Shown here in pieces: positions 1 to 11,176 of a stretch of 18,593 bases of DNA (positions are counted from its first letter, which is position 1; each line of letters starts with the position of its first letter). The notes under the pieces were generated by a model that had not been told where the DNA came from, did not search any database, and worked only from the letters and a program-made list of their open reading frames with translations. The stretch lies in the NCBI GenBank assembly GCA_030448085.1, contig JAUJNU010000024.1, positions 1 to 18,593 on the forward strand, given 5' to 3'. This stretch comes from Actinomycetota bacterium. GTDB taxonomy: Bacteria > Actinomycetota > UBA4738 > CADDZG01 > WHSQ01. The translations under genes were made by a program, and so were the position numbers.

Positions 1-3493
<3,493 letters not shown>

Positions 3494-3610
3494 TCCTGGG
3501 GCCGGGGCCCGCAAGGAGGTCCCGGGGCGTTCGGTGGCTTAGGATTCTCGCAGCGGGCATCAGCCGCTCGTGGGGTCGGACAGCGGGAGAGGCCTTGTCT
3601 TCTAGGAAGA

Positions 3611-4203
3611 ACCACCGAGGATCAGTCAGACGCCTACCACGGACGAGGGCCCGGGAGCGACCCCCTCGTGTACGCGTCTTTCGGCCCCGATGCGCGCCCA
3701 TCCCACGGGAACCCTGTGGGAACAGGGAGCCAGCGCCCGCGCCCGACCCGGATGGGCCGGCTACCGGCACTCGTCGGGCCTACCCTCCGCGTGGGGACAG
3801 CCACCACGGCAGGCCGCAGGCCGGCGACCGGGGCAGGCCCCAAGAGGAGGGGAAGCCGGCCCTCAGGCGCGTCAAGCGGGTGGTCAGGCATGTGGACCCC
3901 TTCAGCGTCCTCAAGATCTCGCTTCTCTTCTATGCCGCGTTTCTCCTCGTGTGGCTTCTCATGGTGGCGATCTTCTACAACATCCTGAATTCGATAGGCC
4001 TGTTCGAGGCCATCGATGCGGTCCGGGAGTCGTTCGTCCTGGGTGAGGGGGAGGATCACGCTTGGGGTGGTCGAGCGGTGGGCTTTCCTCGTCGGGCTCA
4101 CATTCACCGTCTTGATGTCGCTGGTGAACGCGTTCTTTCGCGGTCCTCTACAACGTGATCGCAGACGCCATAGGGGAATCGAGCTCACCTTCATTGAGCG
4201 GAT
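3611..4203 (+). CDS. DUF3566 transmembrane protein, frameshifted
   Basis: This small membrane protein sits directly after gyrA in many actinobacteria (Rv0007 in Mycobacterium tuberculosis). Its function is not established. The N-terminal part (TEDQSDAYHGRGPGSDPLVY and a Gly/Pro/Arg-rich stretch) looks disordered. The conserved core follows: RRVKRVVRHVDPFSVLKISL, a first membrane helix (FYAAFLLVWLLMVAIFY), a loop of about 30 residues, a second helix (WAFLVGLTFTVLMSLVNAFF), and the diagnostic end VLYNVIADAIGG-IELTFIER. At least two frameshifts lie between 4040 and 4180. No clean start codon is visible; an AGGAAG ribosome-site-like element at 3604-3609 precedes the first plausible codons, so the start is a guess. 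The end is placed after the conserved IELTFIER. Confidence 0.75.
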
Positions 4204-4228
4204 CGTTCGAGCTGCGGCCGGGCGAACG

Positions 4229-5321
4229 GTAACGGATCTCTTGATCTCCCTAGAGAACGTTCGAAGAGTTTCGGCTCCGGCGAATTCGCCGTGAAGGACC
4301 TGTCCTCGAGATCCGGGAGGGCGAGATCGTGGTGTTGGTGGGACCTTCCGGTTACGGCAAGACCACCACCATGAAGATGATCAACCGTCTCATCGAGCCC
4401 AGCGGGGGCCGGATCGAGGTAGGTGGAACGGACGTCTTGGAGCAGGACCCGGTGGAGCTTCGTAGAGCGCCATCGGCTACGTGATCCAGAGCATCGGCTT
4501 GATGCCGCACCGCACGATCGGTCAGAACATCGCGATGGTGCCCAGGCTATTGGGCTGGGACAAGGAGAGGATCCGTAGCAGGGTGGCCGAGCTGGTGGAG
4601 ACCTTCGAGCTCGATCACGAGCATGCTGGGCAGGTACCCGGAGCTCTCAGGCGGTCAGCGGCAGAGGGTAGGTGTTGCCAGGGCTCTGGCCGCCGACCCA
4701 CCCGTGATGTTGATGGACGAGCCCTTTGGAGCCGTGGACCTGATCGTCCGAGAGCGCCTGCAGGACCAGTTCCTCTCGATCCAGCGGCGTTTGAAGAAGA
4801 CGATCGTCTTTGTCACGCACGATATCGACGAGGCGATCAAGATGGCGGACCGCATCGCGATCCTCAATGCGCGGAGGCGTCGTGGAGCAGTTCGCTACCC
4901 CAGAGGAGATCCTGAGGGCAGCCGGCGAACGAGTTCGTGAAGCAGTTCGTGGGGGCCGAGCGGGGGCTGAAACGCCTGGCTTTGTTCAAGGTGGCCGACA
5001 TCGAGATAGAAGAGGGCCCGGTCGTGTCCGCTGCGTCTACGCCGAGACCGCACTGGGCGTGATGAAGAGCTTCGGCTACGACTGGGTGAGCGTCGTTCAC
5101 GACGGTGATCTCCTGGGGTGGGTGGACGCCAGGATGCTGGAAAGGGTTGCCACGGTGGGGGAGGCGACCCCAAGGCGCTTCAGTGCTTACGTGACCCTTG
5201 ACTCGACGCTTCGTCAGGCTCCTCGACTCGGATCGTCAGCTCCCGGACCCAGGTTGCCGTCGTGGCCTCGAGGGGCAGCGTTACGCAGGGCATCCTCACG
5301 CTGGAGCGCATCTCGAGATAG
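4229..5321 (+). CDS. opuCA: Quaternary-amine ABC importer ATP-binding protein with CBS domains (OpuCA/ProV type), frameshifted
   Basis: This is the cytoplasmic ATPase that powers import of glycine betaine, carnitine or choline as osmoprotectants. Motifs in order are ENVRKSFGSGEFAVKDLS (after correcting one shift), Walker A GPSGYGKTTTMKMINRLIEP, the Q-loop region GYVIQSIGLMPHRTIGQNIA, the signature LSGGQRQRVGVARAL, Walker B PVMLMDEPFGAVD and the switch histidine in VFVTHDIDEA. IKMADRI and GGVVEQFATPEEIL are also typical. The C-terminal third fits tandem CBS domains, which sense ionic strength in OpuA/OpuC systems (GYDWVSVVHDGDLLGWVDAR, then TQVAVVASRGSVTQGILTLE). Several indels are present. 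The start is uncertain: GTA at 4229 may be a misread GTG, and TTG 4241 is in frame. It is the first gene of the importer operon. Confidence 0.87.
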
Positions 5322-5325
5322 CGTC

Positions 5326-6009
5326 GTGACAGAGCTCTTTAGGTGGGACTGGGTCGATTGATCGGGTGGACGAGATCCTCACTCGTCTGGCCGAGCACGC
5401 GACCCTTACCCTCCTCGCGGTCCTGATCGGCTTCCTGATCCTTCCCCCTCGCCGTCACGGCCTTCCGTCGCCGCAAGCTCCTCGGGCCCCCTCACCGCCT
5501 TTAGCGGGTTCCTCTACACGATCCCCAGCCTCGCCCTTCTTCGCCTTCCTTGTCCCGTTCACCGGTCTCACCCGGACCACAGCGGAGATCGGTCTCGTCA
5601 GCTACACGCTTTTCATCTTCATCAGGAACATAGTGAGCGGGCTGGAGGGTGTCTCAGCGGACGCCAAGGAGGCCGCACTTGGGATGGGGTACACGAGGCG
5701 ACAGCTGCTGTGGCGGGTCGAGCTTCCGCCTGCGATTCCTGCCATAACCGCGGGGGTGAGGCTGGCGACCGTGACGACGATCGGGCTCGTGACCGTGACG
5801 GCCCGTGGGAGAGGGCGGGCTGGGGTACTTCATCCTCCTCGGCCTCCAACGCAGCTTCGACGGCGATCATCCTGGGGGCCGGGCTGTCGGTCTTCTCTTC
5901 GCCGTTCTGGCGGATCTCGTTCTTTCCGTTTGGAACGTGCTCTGGCGCCGGACCATGAAGAGGGCGACCCAGCTCTCTCCTCTCACAGCGCAACCGGGCC
6001 AGCTCATGA
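5326..6009 (+). CDS. opuCB: Quaternary-amine ABC importer permease 1 (OpuCB type), frameshifted
   Basis: This is an integral membrane permease subunit of the importer. GTG 5326 (TELFRWDWVD) follows the ATPase stop by a few bases. VDEILTRLAEHATLTLLAV matches the usual start of OpuCB/ProW-type permeases. The BPD transport domain shows TIPSLAFFAFLVPFTGLTRT, LVSYTLFIFIRNIVSGLEGV, the EAA loop AKEAALGMGYTRRQLLWRVE (the ATPase-coupling helix) and GVRLATVTTIGLVTV, then GEGGLGYFILLGLQRSFD. Frameshifts occur near 5360, 5440-5520 and 5810-5890. The end is chosen at TGA 6007-6009, which would overlap the next ATG as ATGA, a common arrangement for coupled permeases. A frame read through without correction stops instead at TAG 6030-6032. 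Confidence 0.82.
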
Positions 6010-6730
6010 CGTTCGCGGACCTCGCCGCCTAGTTCTCGGAAACGCCCGACATCTCGGGCTCTGGAGCATCTGCACCTCGCTCTCGCACCCGTGGCAGTGC
6101 GCTCTCCTCGTTGCGCTGCCCCTTGCTTTCTATATCGGCCACAGACGCAGGTTCGAGTTCTTGGCTGTTTCCCTAGCGAATTTCGGCCGCGCTCTGCCAT
6201 CGTTCGCCATCCTGGCCTTGTTCGCTCCTCCTGTCGATCAGGTTCGGTCTGGGCCTTGGCTTCTGGCCCACGTTCGTGGCACTCTTCTTCCTAGCCGTCC
6301 CGCCGATCCTCACCAATTCATATGTCGGCGTTCGCTCGGTGGACGCGGACACACGTCGAGTCGGCCCCGGCCTCAGTGGGGGACAGGTGCTGCGCGAGAT
6401 CGAGATCCCCTGGCGATACCGCTGATCGTGACGGGTATGAGGACCGCCGCCGTCCAGTCCATCGCGACCGCCACGCTGGGAGCATTGGTGGGCCGGAGGA
6501 GGGCTCGGGCCTACATCAGGCTCGGGTTCAGGGCGAACGACAGGCCCTCCCTGGTGGGGGGCGCGATCCTGGTCGCCGTCCTGGCCCTCGCCAGCGAGAT
6601 CTCTTCGGCCTTCTGGAGAACGGGCGAGCACGCACCTCATCCAGGTCACGGCAGGTCTCCGGAACCCGCAGGGCGGGCTGGCGCCGGGGAGGCTCGAACG
6701 TGGAGCTGGAGGCTTTTCGGGTTCCATTAG
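6006..6730 (+). CDS. opuCD: Quaternary-amine ABC importer permease 2 (OpuCD type), frameshifted
   Basis: This is the second membrane permease of the importer, paired with the preceding one as in OpuC systems that have two separate permeases. It starts at ATG 6006 (MTFADLAA); the following TAG at 6030 is probably an error, as a Trp codon would fit. Recognisable segments are ALPLAFYIGHRRRFEFLAVS, LANFGRALPSFAILAL, PPILTNSYVGVRSVD (after correction), EIPLAIPLIVTGMRTAAVQS, IATATLGALVG and DRPSLVGGAILVAVLALASE. The segment around GQVLREIEIPLAIP is the EAA-type coupling loop. Indels around 6230-6420 and 6490 shift the frame. The last 40 codons are ambiguous between frames, so the end is approximate. 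Confidence 0.82.
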
Positions 6731-6800
6731 CCGCTCGAAACCTCTAGAGTGCCCGTCGTCTCTAAACCAGGGGCCCGGGACACCCCAATGAACAGGAAAC

Positions 6801-6806
6801 GGAGGA
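6801..6806 (+). promoter_or_regulatory. Ribosome binding site fixing the start of the binding protein
   Basis: GGAGGA lies just before ATG 6810, three bases from its end to the start codon. It selects this ATG, which gives a well-formed lipoprotein signal peptide. Confidence 0.75.
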
Positions 6807-6809
6807 CCC

Positions 6810-7742
6810 ATGCGGAAGAACCGCAGATACGCCCTTGGGGCGATGCTGCTGGCGCTGAGCTTGATGCTCGCCGCCTGCGGATCGGGTGAAGGCGATGGAA
6901 CGAAGGCACCGGGCCCAGTGCCGGCGACGAGTCCCGAGGAGAAGGGACCATGACCGTCGGGTCCGACAGCTTCGCCGAGGCCCAGATCGTCGGGGAGATG
7001 TATGCCCAGGTGCTCGAGAAGGCCGGGTACACCGTGGAGCGGCAGCTGGACATCGAGAGCCGAGAAGTGAGGCTTCCGGCGATGGAGAGCGGCGACATCG
7101 ATATCGCTCCCGAGTACCTCGCCAGTCTTCTCAGTGTCATCGATCCGGACAGCACACCGAGCGGTGATGCGGCGGAGACGGCTGAACAGCTCACGGAGCC
7201 GCTCGCAGAGAAGGGGCTCGCGGTACTGGAGCCCTCAGGCGTGGTCGACACCAACGCATTCGTGACGACTCAGAGATCGCCGACGAGCAGGGCCTGACGA
7301 CCGTCTCGGACCTGCAGCCGGTGGCCGGAGAGCTAACGCTGGCGGGCCCGCCGGAGTGTCCGAAGAGGCCGTTCTGCATCCCCGGTCTCAAGGACGTTTA
7401 TGGGGTGGAGTTCGGGGAGTTCAAGGATCTCGACTACGGCGCCATCATCACCGCTCTGAAGGGTGGGGCGGTGACGTCGGCCTGCTGTACTCCACCGACG
7501 GGTCGATCGCTGCGAACGGGTTCGTGGTCCTGGAGGACGACAAGCAGCTGCAAGCGGCCGACAACATCACGCCTCTCGTCAACGAGGAGGCCGTCAATGA
7601 AGAGATCATCGAACCTGCTGAACGAGGTCAGTGCCGCGTTGGAGACCGAGGCGATCACCGAACCAACAAGAGGGCCACTGTCGACGTGGAGGACGCCGCC
7701 GACCTGGCCGAGGAGTACCTGACGGAGCTGGGGCTGATCTGA
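6810..7742 (+). CDS. opuCC: Quaternary-amine ABC importer substrate-binding lipoprotein (OpuCC/ProX type), frameshifted
   Basis: This extracellular lipoprotein delivers betaine, carnitine or choline to the permeases. ATG 6810 follows a GGAGGA ribosome site at 6801-6806. The N-terminus MRKNRRYALGAMLLALSLML continues to a lipobox ending LAAC-GSG. The mature part shows the OpuAC-type start MTVGSDSFAEAQIVGEMYAQ, then VLEKAGYTVERQLDI, SGDIDIAPEYLASLLSVI, GPPECPKRPFCIPGLKDVYG and YGAIITALKGGAV, then VGLLYSTDGSIAANGFVVLE, and the end DLAEEYLTELGLI with TGA at 7740-7742. Shifts lie near 6945, 7270, 7480 and 7620-7670. The length of about 310 residues is normal. A hairpin terminator follows. Confidence 0.9.
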
Positions 7743-7751
7743 GAGGTGCGC

Positions 7752-7780
7752 AGAGGTGGCGGGACTCGTCCGCCACCTCT
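7752..7780 (+). terminator. Hairpin terminator after the importer operon
   Basis: AGAGGTGGCGG at 7752-7762 pairs perfectly with CCGCCACCTCT at 7770-7780 around a 7-base loop. It begins ten bases after the stop of the binding protein and overlaps the stop of the convergent DUF1684 gene by two bases. There is no T-run, as is common in high-GC actinobacteria. The stem is symmetric, so it could serve both convergent genes. Confidence 0.65.
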
Positions 7781-8389
7781 AGCCCCATGGCGCTCTCGCC
7801 GCTTCCACCGGGATCGTGAGGTGATTGGGTGGGGGGCCAAGGGGCATACCCATCTCGGGTCGTAGGAACAGGACGGGTTGTAGGCGAAGTTGAAGTCGAG
7901 GATCAGCTCTCCGCCGTCGGTCCCGAGGTCGGACCCTTTGACGGTGTCCAGCAGGTAGCGGCCCCCACCGTATGAGGAGGTCCCTGCCGTGGCGTCCTTG
8001 AACGGAAGGAAGAGGCCGCCGCCGTAGCTCTCCCAGCCAGTAGAGCTCCAGAGAAAGGTGTTGCCCCAGTAGCTCGAAGCGCACACCCCGACCCTCGTGA
8101 AGCTAAGGGGCTCACTCCCACTCGTGGCGATGTCGTATCGCTCCGGAGTTGCTTCTTCGACCGAGGCGCTAACTCGGAACCGCTGGTCGTACGGCCAGAG
8201 CCCCAGTCCCTCGAAGTTGGCGCGGCAGATGGGGGCAGCGCTGACTGGCGGTGTGTTCGGAACAGCCTGTTCCGCTTGCTGGCCCACAGCTCTATGCGTC
8301 CTCCGGCTCGTGCGCCATGCGGATGGACCGGTATAGATCGAAGATCTCCTCTTCCAGTCGAGGAGCTCCAGAGCCTCTGAGGCTTTCAT
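7779..8389 (-). CDS. DUF1684 domain protein, frameshifted
   Basis: Members of this family are uncharacterised and usually cytoplasmic in bacteria. The diagnostic C-terminal block is very clear: TSSYGGGRYLLDTVKGSDLG, then GELILDFNFAYNPSCSYDPR and WVCPLAP, then NHLTIPVEAARAPWG and TAG. The N-terminus reads MKASEALELLDWKRR and, after a shift, IFDLYRSIRMAHEP, ELWASKRNRLFRTHRQSALP, then ANFEGLGLWPYDQRFRVSAS. These also fit the family. At least four indels lie within it. The start at ATG 8389 is preferred because ALELLDWKRR is the usual family opening. An upstream ATG in another frame also exists. The gene converges on the importer operon and diverges from the YjbR gene. Confidence 0.82.
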
Positions 8390-8488
8390 CGGTGTTCGGG
8401 AAGGATGTTGATGGCAGCGTCCTTTTCGTCATGCTGGGAGCGGAGGGCCGGCGAGGCAGGCGATTCCGGCAACTGGGAAGGCGACTTT

Positions 8489-8862
8489 ATGACTGATTGG
8501 AGACCGTGCTGAGGGTGGGCTTAGCTCTCCCGAAGTCGAGCGCTCGACCTGGTCTGGCACTGCCAGCCTCAAGGTGCGGGGCAAGTCGTTCGTCGCTTGA
8601 AGGAAGAGGACGTCATAGTCGTCATGGTGGCCCTCGATGAGAAAGAGGTCTTGATGGCGTCTGAGCGGATGCCTTCTTCCAGACACCGCACTACGAGGGG
8701 TACCCCGCCGTGCTTGTTCGCTTGTCTGCTCTCGACGAGGCTGAGCTCACAGAGGTGCTGACCGAATCCTGGCGCGAGGCTCCTACAGTTGTTGAGGGAC
8801 TTCGATGGCTGACCCGGCGGATGGGCAGTGCAGCGAAGGCTAGTGGTGCTCCCGCTGGTTAG
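8489..8862 (+). CDS. YjbR/MmcQ family protein, frameshifted
   Basis: These small proteins (about 120 residues) have a CyaY-like fold and are sometimes described as DNA-binding; their role is unsettled. After correcting three single-base shifts the plus strand reads MTDWETVLRVGLALPEVERS, then TWSGTASLKVRGKSFVRLKE, then VALDEKEVLMASERMPSFQT, then PHYEGYPAVLVRLSALDEAE, LTEVLTESWREAP. ALPEVE, LKVRGKSF and PHYEGYPAVLVRL are family hallmarks. The shifts lie near 8500, 8535 and 8598, with another near 8678. After the conserved part the frame continues about 20 codons to TAG 8860-8862. No strong ribosome site is seen. Minus-strand frames across this interval have no recognisable domain. Confidence 0.75.
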
Positions 8863-9042
8863 CGGAGTCTCGGTGCCCACCCCGATGCCCATCGGGATCT
8901 CGCTGACGCCTCCGATGGTGGCGCCTCTAGAGTCATCTTAGGACAGCGGTGGTGGGCAGACGGTCGTCGTAACCTAGAGCCGACGCCGGCCGAACCGGGT
9001 GCTCACCCGCCTCCGATGGCGCGACCAGGTGTTTCGTTTTAG

Positions 9043-9117
9043 TGGGCCCAGATGGACTTGAACCATCGGCCTCACCCTTATCAGGGGTGCGCTCTAACCG
9101 GGCTGAGCTATGGGCCC
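9043..9117 (-). tRNA. tRNA-Ile (anticodon GAT)
   Basis: Read on the minus strand, a 75-base cloverleaf has acceptor GGGCCCA paired with TGGGCCC plus discriminator A. The anticodon loop CTGATAA (anticodon at 9080-9082) sits on stem CACCC/GGGTG, and the T arm is GATGG-TTCAAGT-CCATC. CCA is not encoded. In many actinobacteria tRNA-Ile and tRNA-Ala follow gyrA on the same strand; here this one is inverted and the tRNA-Ala lies about 7 kb away. Confidence 0.97.
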
Positions 9118-9190
9118 TGGTGCAGGCGAATCTTACTGGCTCGATGGCCGGAGGCGACCCACTCGTAGGCGCGGTCCCCCCGGGCGCGGA

Positions 9191-9214
9191 AGAGGGGGCC
9201 CGAAGGCCCCCTCT
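9191..9214 (-). terminator. Terminator of the LVIVD-repeat gene
   Basis: AGAGGGGGCC at 9191-9200 pairs perfectly with GGCCCCCTCT at 9205-9214. On the minus strand the loop is TTCG closed by C-G, the very stable UUCG tetraloop. It begins 25 bases after the stop of the LVIVD gene. There is no real T-tract. The stem is symmetric, but no plus-strand transcript is expected here. Confidence 0.8.
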
Positions 9215-9239
9215 CTTACGACCCCAGCCTGTGGTTGGG

Positions 9240-10670
9240 CTACCTGTTGCGATATGCGTTGAAAAGATCAGCCGGAGTTTGGATCTGTGGGTTGTAGCGG
9301 CCGCCGAAGTTCAAGATCTTGCGCTTGCCGAAGCCGCCCTTGAACTTGAAGACGCGGACACCCTGTTCCGAAGCGTGGTCGTTCGAGTAGATGCGGTTGT
9401 TGTACCAGTAGCCGGCCCAGCTATCTGGGTTCACTCCGTCGGGCTTGTGGATGTAGTAGGCGAGCTCCTTCGGGTTGCTCGGGTCGGTGAAGTCGACCGC
9501 GGAGATGCCACCTGCGTAGTACGAGCCTACGGCGATGTACTTGCGCTCCTGGTTGTCGCCCTTGTAGCCGGGCATCGAGTTCTTGGTCGGAAGGATGTTG
9601 TAGAGGTGTGTCGTGCAGCGGAACCGTTCGCTCTCCTCCACCGTGTCCGCTTCCGGCACGCGTGGAAGGCTGTAGCTCCCCTCCTCTTTCGGGTTCTCCG
9701 GGTCTTCGATGTTGTAGAAGTACATCGCGCCTACCCTCGAGTCCTGGTCCCCCGCGCACCCACCGCCACCGGCGGCACCTGCGTACTCGTCGCTGATGAT
9801 GGCGTACTTGCCGTCCCAGGTGAACGAAGAAGAGTGATGGAACTGGATCGTCTCGTTCACGATCGTGGACAGGACCTTAGGCTGGGCCGGGTTCGCGATG
9901 TCGAGGATGTTGGTGTTCTGCAAGCAAGCCGCCACCGCGATGTCTCTCTTCGGGAAGACCGTGGTGTCGTGGCACCCGATGGACGGCTGAGGCACGGGCC
10001 CCTTGTTGTCGAGCAGCTTGGCGTTAGCCGGGTTGGTCTTGGAGGCTTTGATGATCGAGAATTTCTGGTGGTTGGCCTGGTTGCACCCAAATGACTGCAG
10101 GATGGGATAGGAGTTCACGTAGATGAACAGCTCGTCCTTGTGGGGGATGAGCACGTTGGTGTGGGACCCACACTGGGTCTCGATGAACTTGACCTGTTTG
10201 GGCTGCTTCAGGTTCGAGATGTCGATGATCCTGATGCCCTCTTTGCCCTTCGAGGTGTCCGCGACCTTCTTTCCATCGGCTCCGAAGGCGGGCGTGTTGT
10301 TGCAGGTAGGCCCCTCGCCGTTGTTCGAGCCGGGAGAGTCAACCGAGACGAACACGAATTTGCCCCAAACGGAGACGTCACCCTGGGACGACGGGCAGGC
10401 GTGGAAGCCGACCTGCTTGATGTACGGCGCGCTCGACAGCCGCTTGTAGAAAGCGGTTCCCTGGTAGCTCCCGGCGACGATCAGGTCCTTCTGGAAGGCC
10501 AGGTCCGATCCCTGTGCCAGGACGTCCTCGCCGACCTTGGTCGGCGCCTGAGTCAGCAGACGGGCGTTGTCAGAATGCTCGTCCTGGCCGTCTCCCGCCT
10601 GTGCGGGCAATCCTCCCAGGGCGACGGCGACGAGTGCCGCCACGCTTAGCCACTTCTTTCGGATTCGCAT
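9240..10670 (-). CDS. Secreted LVIVD-repeat beta-propeller protein
   Basis: An intact 476-residue exported protein of unknown function. The signal peptide MRIRKKWLSVAALVAVALGG ends in LPAQA, a Sec/SPase I site near residue 25. The mature part carries LVIVD-type repeats, which form propeller blades: GIRIIDISNLKQPKQVKFIE (around residue 145), NTNILDIANPAQPKVLS, GAMYFYNIEDPENPKEEGSY and GGISAVDFTDPSNPKELAYY. Each has the pattern hydrophobic-D-hydrophobic-x-(D/N)-P-x-x-P. Conserved histidines occur in QFHHSS, and CHDTTVF and CGSHTN contain Cys and His that might bind metal (inference). The start ATG is preceded by a purine-rich AAAGGGGAA. It lies 107 bases downstream of trxA on the same strand and has its own terminator. 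Confidence 0.92.
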   Translation of the reverse strand: MRIRKKWLSVAALVAVALGGLPAQAGDGQDEHSDNARLLTQAPTKVGEDVLAQGSDLAFQKDLIVAGSYQGTAFYKRLSSAPYIKQVGFHACPSSQGDVSVWGKFVFVSVDSPGSNNGEGPTCNNTPAFGADGKKVADTSKGKEGIRIIDISNLKQPKQVKFIETQCGSHTNVLIPHKDELFIYVNSYPILQSFGCNQANHQKFSIIKASKTNPANAKLLDNKGPVPQPSIGCHDTTVFPKRDIAVAACLQNTNILDIANPAQPKVLSTIVNETIQFHHSSSFTWDGKYAIISDEYAGAAGGGGCAGDQDSRVGAMYFYNIEDPENPKEEGSYSLPRVPEADTVEESERFRCTTHLYNILPTKNSMPGYKGDNQERKYIAVGSYYAGGISAVDFTDPSNPKELAYYIHKPDGVNPDSWAGYWYNNRIYSNDHASEQGVRVFKFKGGFGKRKILNFGGRYNPQIQTPADLFNAYRNR

Positions 10671-10687
10671 GCGCTTGTTCCCCTTTG

Positions 10688-10703
10688 CCTAGTGGTTACT
10701 AGG
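10688..10703. repeat. Inverted repeat upstream of the LVIVD gene
   Basis: CCTAGT and ACTAGG are separated by GGTT, a perfect 6-bp palindrome 18 bases before the LVIVD start and between it and trxA. It could be a weak attenuator of trxA transcripts or an operator for the LVIVD gene. It is short, so chance is possible. Confidence 0.35.
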
Positions 10704-10777
10704 TTGGGGTTCGCTGCGGAAGCGGTAAATCCTGTCCCTTTTGCGACTTTCGTTGCAGAAGGCGAGGGGGGTTGGGC

Positions 10778-11095
10778 CTAGAGGCCGAGCCCTGCGACGA
10801 TGTCCTCCTTGGGGCGGGCGCCGATGACCTGCGACTTGCGCTCCCCCTGATCGAACAGGGCGATCGTCGGGATGCTCATGACGCCGTAACGGGTAGCCAC
10901 GGAGGGCGCTTCGTCGATGTTGAGCTTGACGACCTTTACCTTGCCCGCGTACTCGGCCTGGATCTTCTCGAGCTCGGGGGTCACGAGCCGGCAGGGACCG
11001 CACCATTCCGCCCAGAAGTCCACGATGACGGGCGTGTCGGCGGCAAGCACTGCCTCGTTGAAGTCCTGCTCGCCCACTGCAGTGATGTCTGCCAC
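10778..11095 (-). CDS. trxA: Thioredoxin
   Basis: A complete 105-residue cytoplasmic thioredoxin, which reduces protein disulfides and is itself reduced by thioredoxin reductase. The active site is WAEWCGPCRLVTPELEKI (WCGPC near residue 31), preceded by DTPVIVDF. The cis-proline loop GVMSIPTIALFDQGE near residue 75 is also present, as is KVVKLNIDEAPSVA. The start is GTG at 11093-11095, chosen because AGGAGG lies 7 bases upstream and the resulting MADITAV matches typical actinobacterial thioredoxins. No reductase gene is in the window. A SigR/SigH-like promoter and a small palindrome lie just upstream, suggesting induction by thiol oxidation. Confidence 0.97.
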   Translation of the reverse strand: MADITAVGEQDFNEAVLAADTPVIVDFWAEWCGPCRLVTPELEKIQAEYAGKVKVVKLNIDEAPSVATRYGVMSIPTIALFDQGERKSQVIGARPKEDIVAGLGL

Positions 11096-11123
11096 CGAAC
11101 CGCCTCCTAGATGCTCGTTTGAT

Positions 11124-11141
11124 CGTTCTCTTAGGAGAACG
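11124..11141. repeat. Palindrome overlapping the trxA -10 region
   Basis: CGTTCTC and GAGAACG form a perfect 7-bp inverted repeat around TTAG, about 30 bases before the trxA start. It overlaps the GTT of the proposed promoter, so it could be an operator, or a hairpin at the end of the giant gene's transcript. There is no T-tract on either side. Confidence 0.4.
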
Positions 11142-11162
11142 CCCGGGGAGGCATCCTATTCC
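11138..11162 (-). promoter_or_regulatory. SigR/SigH-like promoter of trxA
   Basis: On the minus strand GGAAT (11158-11162) is followed after 17 bases by GTT (11138-11140). SigR of Streptomyces and SigH of mycobacteria recognise GGAAT with a spacer of about 17-19 bases before GTT, and thioredoxin genes are classic members of those regulons. It lies in the 81-base gap between the giant gene and trxA and would give a leader of roughly 35 bases. Motif seen; sigma factor assignment inferred. Confidence 0.5.
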
Positions 11163-11176
11163 TTGGAAGGTCGGAC

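Noticed and set aside
8429..8892. Two minus-strand open frames in the interval after the DUF1684 gene
   Set aside because: They overlap the plus-strand YjbR/MmcQ gene, whose family motifs are clear after correcting shifts; the minus frames have none.
9042..10094. Plus-strand open frame of 350 codons opposite the LVIVD gene
   Set aside because: The minus strand encodes a complete LVIVD protein with signal peptide and terminator; the plus frame starts inside the tRNA-Ile gene and has no recognisable motif.
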